This document shows positions 18,802 to 28,800 of a stretch of DNA of 64,000 nucleotides, piece by piece. Position numbers and translations under genes: made by a program. The notes under the pieces are model-generated. The model had not been told where the DNA came from, made no database searches, and saw only the letters and a list, made by a program, of their open reading frames with translations. Numbering within the stretch: the stretch's first letter is position 1; each line of letters starts with the position of its first letter. This stretch comes from Burkholderia sp. 9120. GTDB lineage: Bacteria; Pseudomonadota; Gammaproteobacteria; Burkholderiales; Burkholderiaceae. The stretch is from contig NZ_JQNA01000002.1 in NCBI RefSeq assembly GCF_000745015.1, positions 1,984,001 to 2,048,000 of the forward strand. The letters are read 5' to 3'.

Positions 18802-19821
18802 CTATTGCTGGCTGAGGGTCAGGGAAAGCAGGCGCGCGGTGATATCCACGATCGGAATCACGCGGTTGTACGCCATGCGGGTCGGGCCGATCACGCCGAG
18901 CGTGCCGACGATCTTGCCGTTCACTTCGTACGGCGCGGTGACCACGCTCATTTCCTCGATCGGCACGAGATTCGATTCGCCACCAATGAAAATCTGCACG
19001 CCCGCCGCGTGGCTCGACACGTCGAGTAACTGAAGGAGACTGGTCTTTTGATCGAACACATCGAACAGCTTGCGCAGGCGCGCCATGTCGGACGAAAGGT
19101 CGGCGACCTCCAACAGATTGCGTTCGCCGGAAATCAGCACGTTCTCGCCAGTGTCGGACTCTTCGGTGCTGGCCGTGACGGCGGCGTGCATCAGCGTCGT
19201 CATGTCGCCGCGCAGTTCGTCGATTTCCTCGCGCAGGCGGCGGCGCACGTCGTCGAACGAGAGGCCGGCGAAATGCGCGTTGATGTAATTCGACGCTTCC
19301 ACCAGTTGCGACGGCGAAAAGTCGCGCTGCGTCGCCATGATGCGGTTTTGCACGTCGCCTTCCGGCGTCACGATGATCAGCAGAATGCGTTTGTCGGACA
19401 AACGCATGAACTCGATCTGCTTGAACACGTGGCTGCGCCGCGGCGTGAGCACCACGCCGGCGAACTGCGACAGATTGGACAGCACGCTGGCCGCCGCGGC
19501 GACGATCTTCTGCGGCTCACCCGCCTGCAGCGTAGTCTTGACGGCGCGCATCACGGCTTCTTCGTCCGCGGCGGATTCGACGGTCAGCATCGTATCCACG
19601 AAAAGGCGATAGCCGCGCGGCGTCGGGATACGGCCGGCGGAGGTATGCGGACTGATCACGAGCCCCAGGTCCTCGAGATCGGACATCACGTTGCGGATCG
19701 TCGCCGGGCTCAGTTCGAGGCCGGAGTAACGTGACAACGTGCGCGAGCCGACCGGCTGACCTTCGGCGATGTAGCGCTCGATCAGCGTTTTGAGGAGGGT
19801 TTGTGCGCGAGGATCTAGCAT
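18802..19821 (-). CDS. hrcA: Heat-inducible transcription repressor HrcA
   Basis: HrcA represses class I heat-shock genes by binding the CIRCE operator, and its folding depends on GroEL. The 339 residues begin [26 protein letters not shown] with the winged helix ([40 protein letters not shown]), and end with [27 protein letters not shown] at 19821 matches the family N terminus. It is divergent from nadK. No strong CIRCE is visible at grpE or dnaK, so here its targets probably lie elsewhere (groESL), with sigma-32 controlling the DnaK genes. Confidence 0.96.
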   Translation of the reverse strand: MLDPRAQTLLKTLIERYIAEGQPVGSRTLSRYSGLELSPATIRNVMSDLEDLGLVISPHTSAGRIPTPRGYRLFVDTMLTVESAADEEAVMRAVKTTLQAGEPQKIVAAAASVLSNLSQFAGVVLTPRRSHVFKQIEFMRLSDKRILLIIVTPEGDVQNRIMATQRDFSPSQLVEASNYINAHFAGLSFDDVRRRLREEIDELRGDMTTLMHAAVTASTEESDTGENVLISGERNLLEVADLSSDMARLRKLFDVFDQKTSLLQLLDVSSHAAGVQIFIGGESNLVPIEEMSVVTAPYEVNGKIVGTLGVIGPTRMAYNRVIPIVDITARLLSLTLSQQ

Positions 19822-19838
19822 GACGGAAAATTTTAGCT

Positions 19839-19865
19839 TAATGACACGACTACCGCGAGCGCTAA
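19839..19865 (-). promoter_or_regulatory. Weak CIRCE-like element upstream of hrcA
   Basis: Minus strand TTAGCGCTC-N9-GTGTCATTA, 18 bases before the hrcA ATG. The left arm matches the CIRCE arm TTAGCACTC at 8 of 9 positions, but the right arm matches GAGTGCTAA at only 5 of 9. The element would sit where autorepression is expected. The rest of the 306-base hrcA-nadK gap shows no gene. Confidence 0.25.
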
Positions 19866-20127
19866 CGGCGCTCACCGTTGACGAATGCGCCACGGCTCGC
19901 CCGGGCGCCACTTTGTCTTCGATCCGCTGCGTGAGCCGGCACGTGGCCCGACGTTCGGACCGCCGCCTCGACAACGGCGCGCCGTGGCACTCTAACCGGC
20001 ACGCATGTCATCAACGCTTCACCATTCTAACGATAATCGCGAGGTACGCCGTCAGCCCACCCGCGCCGCCCCGCTACCGGGTCTGTCAGCGGTTCTTTTC
20101 AGGCCCCACCTATGGTGTAATGCCGGC

Positions 20128-21030
20128 ATGCAAGTGACCAGCCAGTTCAAGACCGTCGCGCTCGTCGGGCGCAACAATACGCCGGGCATCGTCGAGCCCT
20201 TGACCGCGCTCGCCTCGTGCATCGCAAAGCGCGGCTTCGAGGTCGTGTTCGAAGCCGACACTGCCGCCGAGATCGGCGTCACCGACTATCCGGCGCTACG
20301 TCCCGCCGAGATCGGCGCGCGCGCCGACGTGGCCGTCGTGCTGGGCGGCGACGGCACCATGCTCGGCATCGGCCGCCAGCTCGCGCCGTACCGCACGCCG
20401 CTGATCGGCATCAATCACGGCCGGCTCGGCTTCATTACCGACATTCCGATCTCCGACATGCGCGAGATCGTGCCGCAAATGCTCGCGGGCAATTTCGAAC
20501 GTGAAGAGCGCGTGCTGCTTGAGGCGCGCATCATGCGCAACGGCAACCCGATCTATCACGCGCTGGCCTTCAACGACGTGGTGGTCAATCGCAGCGGCTT
20601 TTCGGGCATGGCGGAACTGCATGTCTCGGTCGACGGGCGCTTCATGTACAACCAGCGCTCGGACGGCCTGATCGTCGCCACGCCGACCGGCTCGACCGCT
20701 TACGCGCTCTCCTCTCAAGGGCCGATCCTGCATCCGCAATTGGGCGGCATCGTGCTGGTGCCGATCGCGCCGCACGCGCTGTCCAACCGGCCGATCGTGC
20801 TGCCGGACGACTCGAAGGTGAGCATCCAGATCGTGTCCGGCCGCGAGGTCAACGTGAACTTCGACATGCAGTCGTTCACGTCGCTGGAATTGAGCGACAC
20901 GATCGAAGTGCGCCGCTCGCGCCATACGGTGCCTATGCTGCATCCCGTCGGCTACAGCTACTTCGCGACGCTGCGCAAGAAGCTGCACTGGAACGAATAC
21001 CCGTCGCACGAAGAAGACACCAAGCCCTGA
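20128..21030 (+). CDS. nadK: NAD kinase
   Basis: Phosphorylates NAD to NADP. The 300-residue protein contains [15 protein letters not shown] (GGDG motif, about residues 72-86), [12 protein letters not shown], the NE-D-type segment [14 protein letters not shown], and [24 protein letters not shown] at 20128 was chosen because [15 protein letters not shown] is the conserved beginning; 41 extra upstream codons have no homology features. Divergent from hrcA, and followed after 72 bases by recN, a common order in Gram-negative bacteria. Confidence 0.97.
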   Translation: MQVTSQFKTVALVGRNNTPGIVEPLTALASCIAKRGFEVVFEADTAAEIGVTDYPALRPAEIGARADVAVVLGGDGTMLGIGRQLAPYRTPLIGINHGRLGFITDIPISDMREIVPQMLAGNFEREERVLLEARIMRNGNPIYHALAFNDVVVNRSGFSGMAELHVSVDGRFMYNQRSDGLIVATPTGSTAYALSSQGPILHPQLGGIVLVPIAPHALSNRPIVLPDDSKVSIQIVSGREVNVNFDMQSFTSLELSDTIEVRRSRHTVPMLHPVGYSYFATLRKKLHWNEYPSHEEDTKP

Positions 21031-21102
21031 GCCGCGAGCAGCCCCTGGAACGCAACGCCGCCGCTGCCAAACTCTGAATTTCAAGCTCACCAGACCACCT
21101 CC

Positions 21103-22773
21103 ATGCTGCGCCACCTCTCGATACGCGACTTCGTCATCGTCGCCGCGCTCGATCTCGAATTCGACAGCGGCTTTACTGTTTTCTCCGGCGAAACCGGCGC
21201 CGGCAAGTCGATCCTGATCGACGCGCTGGCGCTCGCGCTCGGCGCCCGCGCCGATGCGAACGTCGTGCGCACCGGCGAGAGCCGCGCCGACATCACCGCG
21301 GAGTTCGAGATTCATGCGCAGGTCGAACAGTGGCTCGACCAGCAGGCGTTCGGCGCGGCCGCCGACGACGGCCAGCACGGCGGTACCGTGATGCTGCGGC
21401 GCGTGGTGGACCGCAACGGCCGCACGCGAGCGTTCATCAACGGCACTGCGGCCACGCTCACGCAATTACGCGAGCTCGGCGAGATGCTGGTGGACATTCA
21501 CGGCCAGCACGCACACCAGTTGCTGATGCGCCCGGACGCGCAGCGCGAACTGTTCGACACGCACGCTGGCCTGACCGACACCGCGGCAACCGTCACGCGC
21601 GCCTGGCGCACGTGGCGCGAGAAGGTGCAAGCCGTCGAGCATGCGCAAACGCGCGACCGCGAATTGCAGTTGGAGCGCGAGCGTCTCGCGTGGCAGCTCA
21701 CCGAACTGGACAAGCTCGCGCCGCAGCCAGGCGAATGGGAAGAGGTCAACAGCGAGCACCGCCGGCTGTCGCACTCGGCAAATCTGATCGACGGTGTGCA
21801 AGGTGCGCTCGGCGCGCTGTCCGAATCGGACGAGGCGATGATCACGCATCTGGCGTCGATCGTCTCCAAGGTACGCGACCTGGCCGAGATCGATCCGGCG
21901 TTGAACGACGTGCTCGCCGCGCTCGAACCTGCCGAGATCCAGTTGCAGGAAGCCGCGTATTCGCTGAGCCATTACGCGCAAAAGCTCGAACTCGATCCGG
22001 ACCGGCTGGCGCAGGTCGAAAAGCGCCTCGACGCGTTGCATTCGGCGGCCCGCAAATTCCGCCTGAAACCGGAAACGTTGCCTGAAGAACACGAGGCACG
22101 GCGCGCGCAACTGGCCGCCCTCGACGCCGCCGCGGATCTCGACAGCCTGCATGCCGCCGAAGCCAAGGCCAAAGAAACCTTCCTCGCCGAAGCGAAAAAA
22201 CTGTCGAAAGCACGCACCAAAGCCGGCAAGGCCTTGGGCGCGGCGGTCACCACCGGCATGCAGGAACTGTCGATGAAAGGCGGCACCTTCGAAGTCGGCC
22301 TGGTGCCATTGCCGGACGGCGGCGCCAATGGACTCGAACAGGTTGAATTCCGTGTGGCCGGTCATGCGGGCGTACCGTTGCGGCCACTCGCCAAAGTCGC
22401 CTCAGGCGGCGAACTGGCGCGGATCAGCCTGGCGTTGGCCGTGATCGCCAGCGCGGCCAGCCCGACACCCACGCTGATTTTCGACGAGGTGGATACGGGT
22501 ATCGGCGGCGGCGTCGCCGAAGTGGTCGGACGCTTGCTGCATCAGCTCGGGCAAGCGCGCCAGGTGCTCTGCGTGACCCACCTGCCGCAAGTCGCGGCAC
22601 GCGGCGACCATCATTTCCAGGTCGCGAAAGCGGGCAACGGCAAGGGCGGCACGGTGAGCAGCGTCACATCCCTCGACAAGGCGAGCCGTGTAGAGGAAGT
22701 CGCGCGCATGCTCGGCGGTCTGGAGATCACGCCGACCACCCGCAAGCACGCGAAGGAAATGCTGGCGGCTTAA
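21103..22773 (+). CDS. recN: DNA repair protein RecN
   Basis: SMC-like ATPase acting in double-strand break repair. The 556 residues have MLRHLSIRDFVIVAALDLEF, the Walker A GETGAGKSILIDALALALG (residues about 29-47), a central coiled coil region (about 160-365), the ABC signature ASGGELARISLALAV and Walker B LIFDEVDTGIGGGVAE near 465. Length is normal. In many bacteria recN is LexA-controlled; I did not find a convincing SOS box in the 72 bases between nadK and recN. Confidence 0.97.
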   Translation: MLRHLSIRDFVIVAALDLEFDSGFTVFSGETGAGKSILIDALALALGARADANVVRTGESRADITAEFEIHAQVEQWLDQQAFGAAADDGQHGGTVMLRRVVDRNGRTRAFINGTAATLTQLRELGEMLVDIHGQHAHQLLMRPDAQRELFDTHAGLTDTAATVTRAWRTWREKVQAVEHAQTRDRELQLERERLAWQLTELDKLAPQPGEWEEVNSEHRRLSHSANLIDGVQGALGALSESDEAMITHLASIVSKVRDLAEIDPALNDVLAALEPAEIQLQEAAYSLSHYAQKLELDPDRLAQVEKRLDALHSAARKFRLKPETLPEEHEARRAQLAALDAAADLDSLHAAEAKAKETFLAEAKKLSKARTKAGKALGAAVTTGMQELSMKGGTFEVGLVPLPDGGANGLEQVEFRVAGHAGVPLRPLAKVASGGELARISLALAVIASAASPTPTLIFDEVDTGIGGGVAEVVGRLLHQLGQARQVLCVTHLPQVAARGDHHFQVAKAGNGKGGTVSSVTSLDKASRVEEVARMLGGLEITPTTRKHAKEMLAA

Positions 22774-22817
22774 TACCGAACGCCGGGCGCGGGGCGCGGT
22801 CAAGGCCGCCGGCCGCC

Positions 22818-25625
22818 TCACCCAAACACCCGCTCCCACAACCCCAGCACCGCCTCCCGCTCCGTCTGCACCAGCGCCGGCACGACGCGCGCCTTCTCCA
22901 TCCCGTCCAGCCGCAGCTTGTGCTGCAATTTGCGGTAAGTGCGATAGGCCGCGCCGACCGTCTCCGCTTCCGCCTCGCTCATCAAACCGAAGCGCGACAC
23001 TTCTCGCAGCAACGCGATGTTGCCGGTATTGCGGATCAGCTCGGGATCGCTCGCCGCGTGCAGCAGCACCCAGTACTGCACGGTGAACTCGATATCGACC
23101 ATACCGCCGCGATCGTGCTTCAGGTCGAACAGCGCCGTATGGTTCGGGTGCCCCGCCTCGACGCGCTCGCGCATCTCGACGATCTCCTTGGCAAGCGGCG
23201 CGGCTTCGCGCGGCGTGGTCAGCACCTGTTCGCGGATCGCCTCGAATTTCGCGCCGATCTCGGCATCGCCCGCGCAGTAACGCGCGCGGGTCAGCGCCTG
23301 GTGTTCCCAGACCCATGCGGTATTGGCCGCGTCGCCCTCGCGTAGCTGGTAGCGGCGGAACGCGTCGAGATCCGTGACGAGCAGGCCCGATTCGCCATTC
23401 GGCCGCAAGCGCAAGTCGACGTCGAACAGCGTGCCCGCACCGGTCGCGGTCGTTAGCCAGGTAATCAGACGGCGTGTGTAGGTGGAGTAAATCTCGGCGG
23501 CGGCATCGTCGGCGTCGTCGTAGAGGAAGATCACGTCGAGGTCCGACGCGTAGCCCAGTTCCTTGCCGCCCAGCTTGCCGTACGCGATCACCGCGAAGCG
23601 CGGCACCTCGCGGTGACGCTTCGGCAGTTGCTTCCATACTGCTTCGAGCGTGACGTCGAGCACCGCGTCGGCGAGTTCGGACAACCGGTCGCTCACATGC
23701 TCGACGCTCAGCTTGCCGGCCAGATCGATCAGCAGGATGCGGAACACCTCGGCCTGGTGCGCGTGGCGCAGCAGGTCCATCTGTTGCTCGACGCCGTCCG
23801 AGGCGGCGAGCCGCAAGCGCAGCGTGCGCTTGAACTCGGGCCAGTCGAACGGGCTGTTGATCGCTTCGTCGTCGAGTAGTTCGTCGAGCAGTTGCGGATG
23901 GCGAATCAGATAGCCGGCCGCCCAGCGCGACCCGCCCAGCACCGACAGCACCCGATGCAGCGCCTGCGGATATTCGGTCAGCAGCGCCAGATACGCGCCG
24001 CGCCGGCTCACCGCTTCGAGCAGATCGAAGAAGCGCGCCACCGTATCGCCGCGCCGCTCGGGCGGCTCGAGCGTGCGCGCGGCTTCCAGCGCCCGCTGCG
24101 CCACGATGTCGAAACGTTGCCGGCTACGCTCGGCCAACCCCGCGTAACGCGACGACTGCCACACGCCGCGCAGCCGCGCGAGCAACTCGCCCGGCTCGGC
24201 CACGCCCAGTTCGATCAGCCGCGCCTGCAACGCGTCGTCGGCGCTGTCGTCGGCGAGCGCGCTGCTCCAGACCCACGCGGCGGCGCCGTCTTCGGGCGCG
24301 CCACAGCCGTCGCGGCCGCTCACCTTGTCGGCGAAAATCTGGTCGAACTGCTGTTCGACGAATTCGCGATGCGCGTCGAGCCTGACCATCAACGCCGCGT
24401 AGTCGTCGCAACCCATCGCGCGGGCGAGCGCCATGCGCTCTTCGGGATCGACCGGCATCGCATGGGTTTGCGCGTCGTTGCGATACTGCAACCGGTGTTC
24501 GAGTTCGCGCAGAAAACGATAAGCCTGCGAAAGCTTCACGCAGACGGTTGTGTCGATCAGTCCGTGCGTCGCCGCGTGCCGCAATACGGCCAGCGTCGGC
24601 CTCACGCGGAAACCGGCATCCTGGCCGCCGCGGATCAACTGGAAGACCTGCGCGCTGAATTCGATTTCGCGGATGCCGCCACGTCCGAGCTTGATGTCGT
24701 CGGCCTTATCCGGCCGCATCGACGCACGGCGCTGCGCCTCCTGACGAATCTGCAGATGCAGCGCACGGATCGCGCTGATCACGCCGAAGTCGAGATAGCG
24801 GCGATAGACGAACGGCGTCACGATCGCGTTGAGCTGCTTCTGCAATCGCTGCGCGGCGTCGCTCGCACCTTCGGACACGAGCCGGCCCTTGATCCACGCG
24901 TAGCGCTCCCACTCGCGGCCCTGCACGTAGAAATACTCTTCGAGCATGCCGAGGCTACACACCAGCGGCCCGGAATCGCCGTTCGGCCGCAGTCGCATAT
25001 CGACCCGGAACACGTAGCCGTCGGCGCTGACTTCGGCGAGCGCGCCGATCAGCCGCTTACCGAGGCGCGTAAAAAAGTCCTGCGTCGCGATCGGCGAACG
25101 TTGGCCGCCCGCGGTCTCGCCGTCCTCTTCATAAATAAAGATCAGGTCGATATCCGACGACACGTTCAGCTCGCGCCCACCGAGCTTACCCATACCGACC
25201 ACGCCGAGCGCAAGCCGCTCGCCTTCCGGTCCGCGCGGCTCGCCATAGAGCGTTTCGAGATCCGCGGACAACACGGCCAAAGCACGCTGGATCGTCGTTT
25301 CGGCCAGGTCGGTCATCGCCCCGGTGACTTCGGCAACGTCCGCCTCGCCGGCCAGATCGCGCTCCATCACGGCGCAAAACACCTCGGTTCGCAACTGACG
25401 CAAGGCCCGTTTGAGTGCATCCTCGCTCAACGGCGCGCCATTTACCCAGTTGGCGCCGACGCCGGCCGCTTCCGCGCACAACGCGTCGAAACGCGCGTCG
25501 ATGCGCTCGCGCGTGAGCGGCGCGGTGGCCAGCGCCGCCACTTGCGCCACGATTTGCGGACGGGCCGTGGCAGCCCGCGCCGCGTAATGTGAATAGGTGG
25601 AACTCAGGAGAGTTGCGTCAGTCAT
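22818..25625 (-). CDS. glnE: Bifunctional glutamine synthetase adenylyltransferase/deadenylase GlnE
   Basis: Adenylylates and deadenylylates glutamine synthetase in response to PII, tuning nitrogen assimilation. About 935 residues with two homologous nucleotidyltransferase halves: the N-terminal one has GGRELNVSSDIDLIFIYEEDGE, here the C-terminal-type GKLGGKELGYASDLDVIFLY marks the other, both with the D-x-D pair. Each half is followed by an all-helical domain (GRGGIREIEFSAQVFQL and RGGMVDIEFTVQYWVLLH). ATG at 25625 is preferred; one codon upstream an in-frame TTG also exists. Convergent with recN. Confidence 0.96.
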   Translation of the reverse strand: MTDATLLSSTYSHYAARAATARPQIVAQVAALATAPLTRERIDARFDALCAEAAGVGANWVNGAPLSEDALKRALRQLRTEVFCAVMERDLAGEADVAEVTGAMTDLAETTIQRALAVLSADLETLYGEPRGPEGERLALGVVGMGKLGGRELNVSSDIDLIFIYEEDGETAGGQRSPIATQDFFTRLGKRLIGALAEVSADGYVFRVDMRLRPNGDSGPLVCSLGMLEEYFYVQGREWERYAWIKGRLVSEGASDAAQRLQKQLNAIVTPFVYRRYLDFGVISAIRALHLQIRQEAQRRASMRPDKADDIKLGRGGIREIEFSAQVFQLIRGGQDAGFRVRPTLAVLRHAATHGLIDTTVCVKLSQAYRFLRELEHRLQYRNDAQTHAMPVDPEERMALARAMGCDDYAALMVRLDAHREFVEQQFDQIFADKVSGRDGCGAPEDGAAAWVWSSALADDSADDALQARLIELGVAEPGELLARLRGVWQSSRYAGLAERSRQRFDIVAQRALEAARTLEPPERRGDTVARFFDLLEAVSRRGAYLALLTEYPQALHRVLSVLGGSRWAAGYLIRHPQLLDELLDDEAINSPFDWPEFKRTLRLRLAASDGVEQQMDLLRHAHQAEVFRILLIDLAGKLSVEHVSDRLSELADAVLDVTLEAVWKQLPKRHREVPRFAVIAYGKLGGKELGYASDLDVIFLYDDADDAAAEIYSTYTRRLITWLTTATGAGTLFDVDLRLRPNGESGLLVTDLDAFRRYQLREGDAANTAWVWEHQALTRARYCAGDAEIGAKFEAIREQVLTTPREAAPLAKEIVEMRERVEAGHPNHTALFDLKHDRGGMVDIEFTVQYWVLLHAASDPELIRNTGNIALLREVSRFGLMSEAEAETVGAAYRTYRKLQHKLRLDGMEKARVVPALVQTEREAVLGLWERVFG

Positions 25626-25810
25626 CAAGGGTCTGGCTCGCTCGTTGCTTGATCAGCTTGTTCATTTCGCTGTGACACATGGGTCCGGCCGCCCCGCGCA
25701 AGTCGCGAGGCGGCATGCAGACAGGGTTTGCAGGAGGTCCGCCTACGCTTTCCCGTGTGTTACATTTCGTCGTTAATTCGCAAAACTACCATACGCCCAC
25801 CCGCCGCAGC

Positions 25811-28800
25811 ATGTCCGAGCGAAACGAATCCGCCGACCCGCACGAAACCGGGCAGGTCCGGCCAGTGAGCGGAAGCGACCACATCGTGCTGCGTCGGACC
25901 TTTCACGTGGTCCTCGCGGTTGCGCTCGTCCTCTACTTCATCGCGGCCGGCCTGTTTCTCGGCTTGCGTTACGTGCTGCTGCCGCGCGTCGACGCATTCC
26001 GTCCGCGTATCGAAGCCACCGTGTCGGACAAACTGCATACGCAGTTCACCATCGGCAAGCTGGCGCCCCATTGGAGCGGCTTTCAACCGGGTCTCGACGT
26101 CACCGATCTGGTGATTCGCGATCAGGAAGGCAAACCCGCGCTGACCATTCCGCACGCCACCGCCACGCTGTCGTGGAAGTCGCTGTGGCAATTCCATCCG
26201 GCGTTGTCCAGTTTGATCGTCGATCAGCCCGACGTGCTGGTATCGCGCAGCAGCGACGGCGTGATGTCGGTGGCGGGCGTGCCGATCCCCACGCGGCACA
26301 GCGGCAACGACACGCTCTCCACCTGGCTGCTGCGCCAGCAGGCGATCGTGGTGCGCGGCGGCGTGCTGCGCTGGCGCGACGCCACGCACACCGCGCCGGA
26401 GCTCGCGCTGCGCGACATCCGCATTGCGATTCTCAACGACGGCTACGAACACCGCATGGCGCTGCAGGCGCCCGCCGACGGCCAGGTGCTGCACGGTCCG
26501 CTCGATTTCCGCACGCATTTCCGGCACACGCCGCTCTCCGCGATCGGCAAGCCGATCAACTGGACCGGCCAGGTGTACATGTCGACCGGGCCGGTGGATC
26601 TGCCGGCGCTGGCGCGCTACATCAATCTGCCGATCGAGATGTTCGCCGGACGTATCGACAACGCCATCTGGGCCGACTTCGCCGACGGCCGCATGACCCA
26701 GGCGCGCGGTCAGCTCTCCGGCACGGACGTTGCCATGCGCGTGCGTCCCACCCAGCCGAAGCTGCTGGTGCCGGTCGCCCATTTCTCGTGGCAGGTCGAA
26801 GTCGAACCGGGCGACTACAAGCTGCAACTGAATCACCTGCACGCCGAACTCGGCCAGCCGCCGCTCGACGACGGCACGCCGCTCACCCGCACGCTCGCGC
26901 TCACCACGTTGAACGGCCGCTTCCGGCAGGCTTCGCAGCAGCACGGACAACTCGTCAGCGTGAGCGGCGACCGCGTCGATCTGGGCATCCTCGCGGAATT
27001 CAGCCGCGCGCTGCCGCTGCCGCGCCGTCTGCTGAACAACCTCGTGCGCTTCAATCCGCGCGGAATGGTAGCGAACTACGTGATCGAAGTGGAGCGCGGC
27101 AAACCCGAGTCGGGTGAAGCGGGCAGCGACCATCAGTCGAGCGGCGCCGAGCCGATCGAACGTTATCGTTTCAAGGGCGACTTGCAAGGCATCAGTGTGG
27201 CTGCGCAGGAACCGCCGCCGGGGCTTACGCCGCTGAATCACCCGCGCGCCGGCATTCCCGGTATCGAAAATCTGTGGGGCAGCGTCGACGCCGACGAAAA
27301 CCATGGCACCGCGCTGCTCGACACGTCCAATGTGGCGATCACGCTGCCCGGCGTGTTCGACGACCCGCGTCTGAAGCTCGACCGTCTGCATGGCCGCGCC
27401 GACTGGACCATTACACCGAAGGCGCCCGGCGAAAATCATCCGGGCTTTGCCGTCAAGCTGGCCGACTTCGCCGTCTCGAACGCCGATACGGCGGCCACCG
27501 CGACCGCCAGTTACAGCAACCCGGGCCACGGGCGCGGCTCGCTCGATCTGAAGGCCAACTTCGAACGCGCGCAGGTGACGCGCATCGTCCGTTACCTGCC
27601 GACCAGCATCAGCGAGAAGCTGCGCATCTATCTCGGTCACGGTCTGCAGGCGGGCATGTCGCGCGGCGCGACGATCGAAATTCATGGCGATCTGACCAAG
27701 TTCCCGTACTCGCGCGACCCGAGCGCGGGCATCTTTCAGATCGTCGCGCCGTTCAAGGGCGGCAAGTTCGACCCGTCGCCGTTCCCGCCGCGCAAAATGC
27801 GTAACGGCACGCCGAACGTGTGGCCGGCGCTGGACGGCATCGACGGTGTGTTCGCGCTGAAGCAGAACGTGTTGCGCTTCGACATCGACCGCGCGCATTA
27901 CCAGCGGGTGGCGCTGACGCGCGTCAGCGGCAAGATCGACGATCTCGGCACCAAGGCGTCGAGCCTCGTGATCGACGGCGACGCGCGCGGGCCGCTCGCC
28001 GACATGCTCGACTACGTGAACCAGAGCTCGCTCGGCATCATGGCCAGGCACCAGACCGACAAGCTGCACGCGGAAGGACCCGCGTCGCTCGCGCTCAAGC
28101 TGACGGTGCCGCGCACGCCGATGCCGCACATCGCCGTGGAAGGCGCGGTCGGTTTCCAGAACAACCGTCTGAGCGTGGACAACGTGCCGCCCCTGTCGCA
28201 ACTGAAGGGCAAGGTGCGCTTCACCGAACACACGGCGCAGGTCGACCGGCTGTCCGGCCAGTTCCTCGGCGGCGATGTGCATGCGAACGGCGGCCTGAAG
28301 CAGAACGGCACGTATGCGCTCGACCTGAACGGACATATCGCCGTCGATGCCGCGCGCGGCCTCAATCTGCACGGTCCCGCCGCGCAGGTGCTGACACGCA
28401 TGAGCGGCAGCGCGCCCTACGCGCTGAATCTGCGCGGCGCCAAAGGGCATCTGCCGGAAGTGACGGCGAACTCCGATCTGAGCGGGCTCGCGCTCGACTT
28501 TCCGGCGCCGTTCGGCAAACTGGTCGGCACGCCGATGCCGCTGCATTTCGCGGTCAATCCGTCCGCCGCGCCGGGCGAAGCCGGTCTGGAACGCGCCGAT
28601 CTCACCTTCGGACCGGTCGCCGCCACCTATCTGCTGAAATACGAACCCAAGTCGCCGCCGAGCGTGGTGCGCGGCGCGATCGGCGTCAACAAGCCGGCCG
28701 ATCTGCCGGCCGACGGTGTGATCGCCGCCGTCGACCTCGATACTTTCGACGCCGACGCATGGCGCACGCTCATCACGCAATTGCGCAGCAAGGAAGCGCC

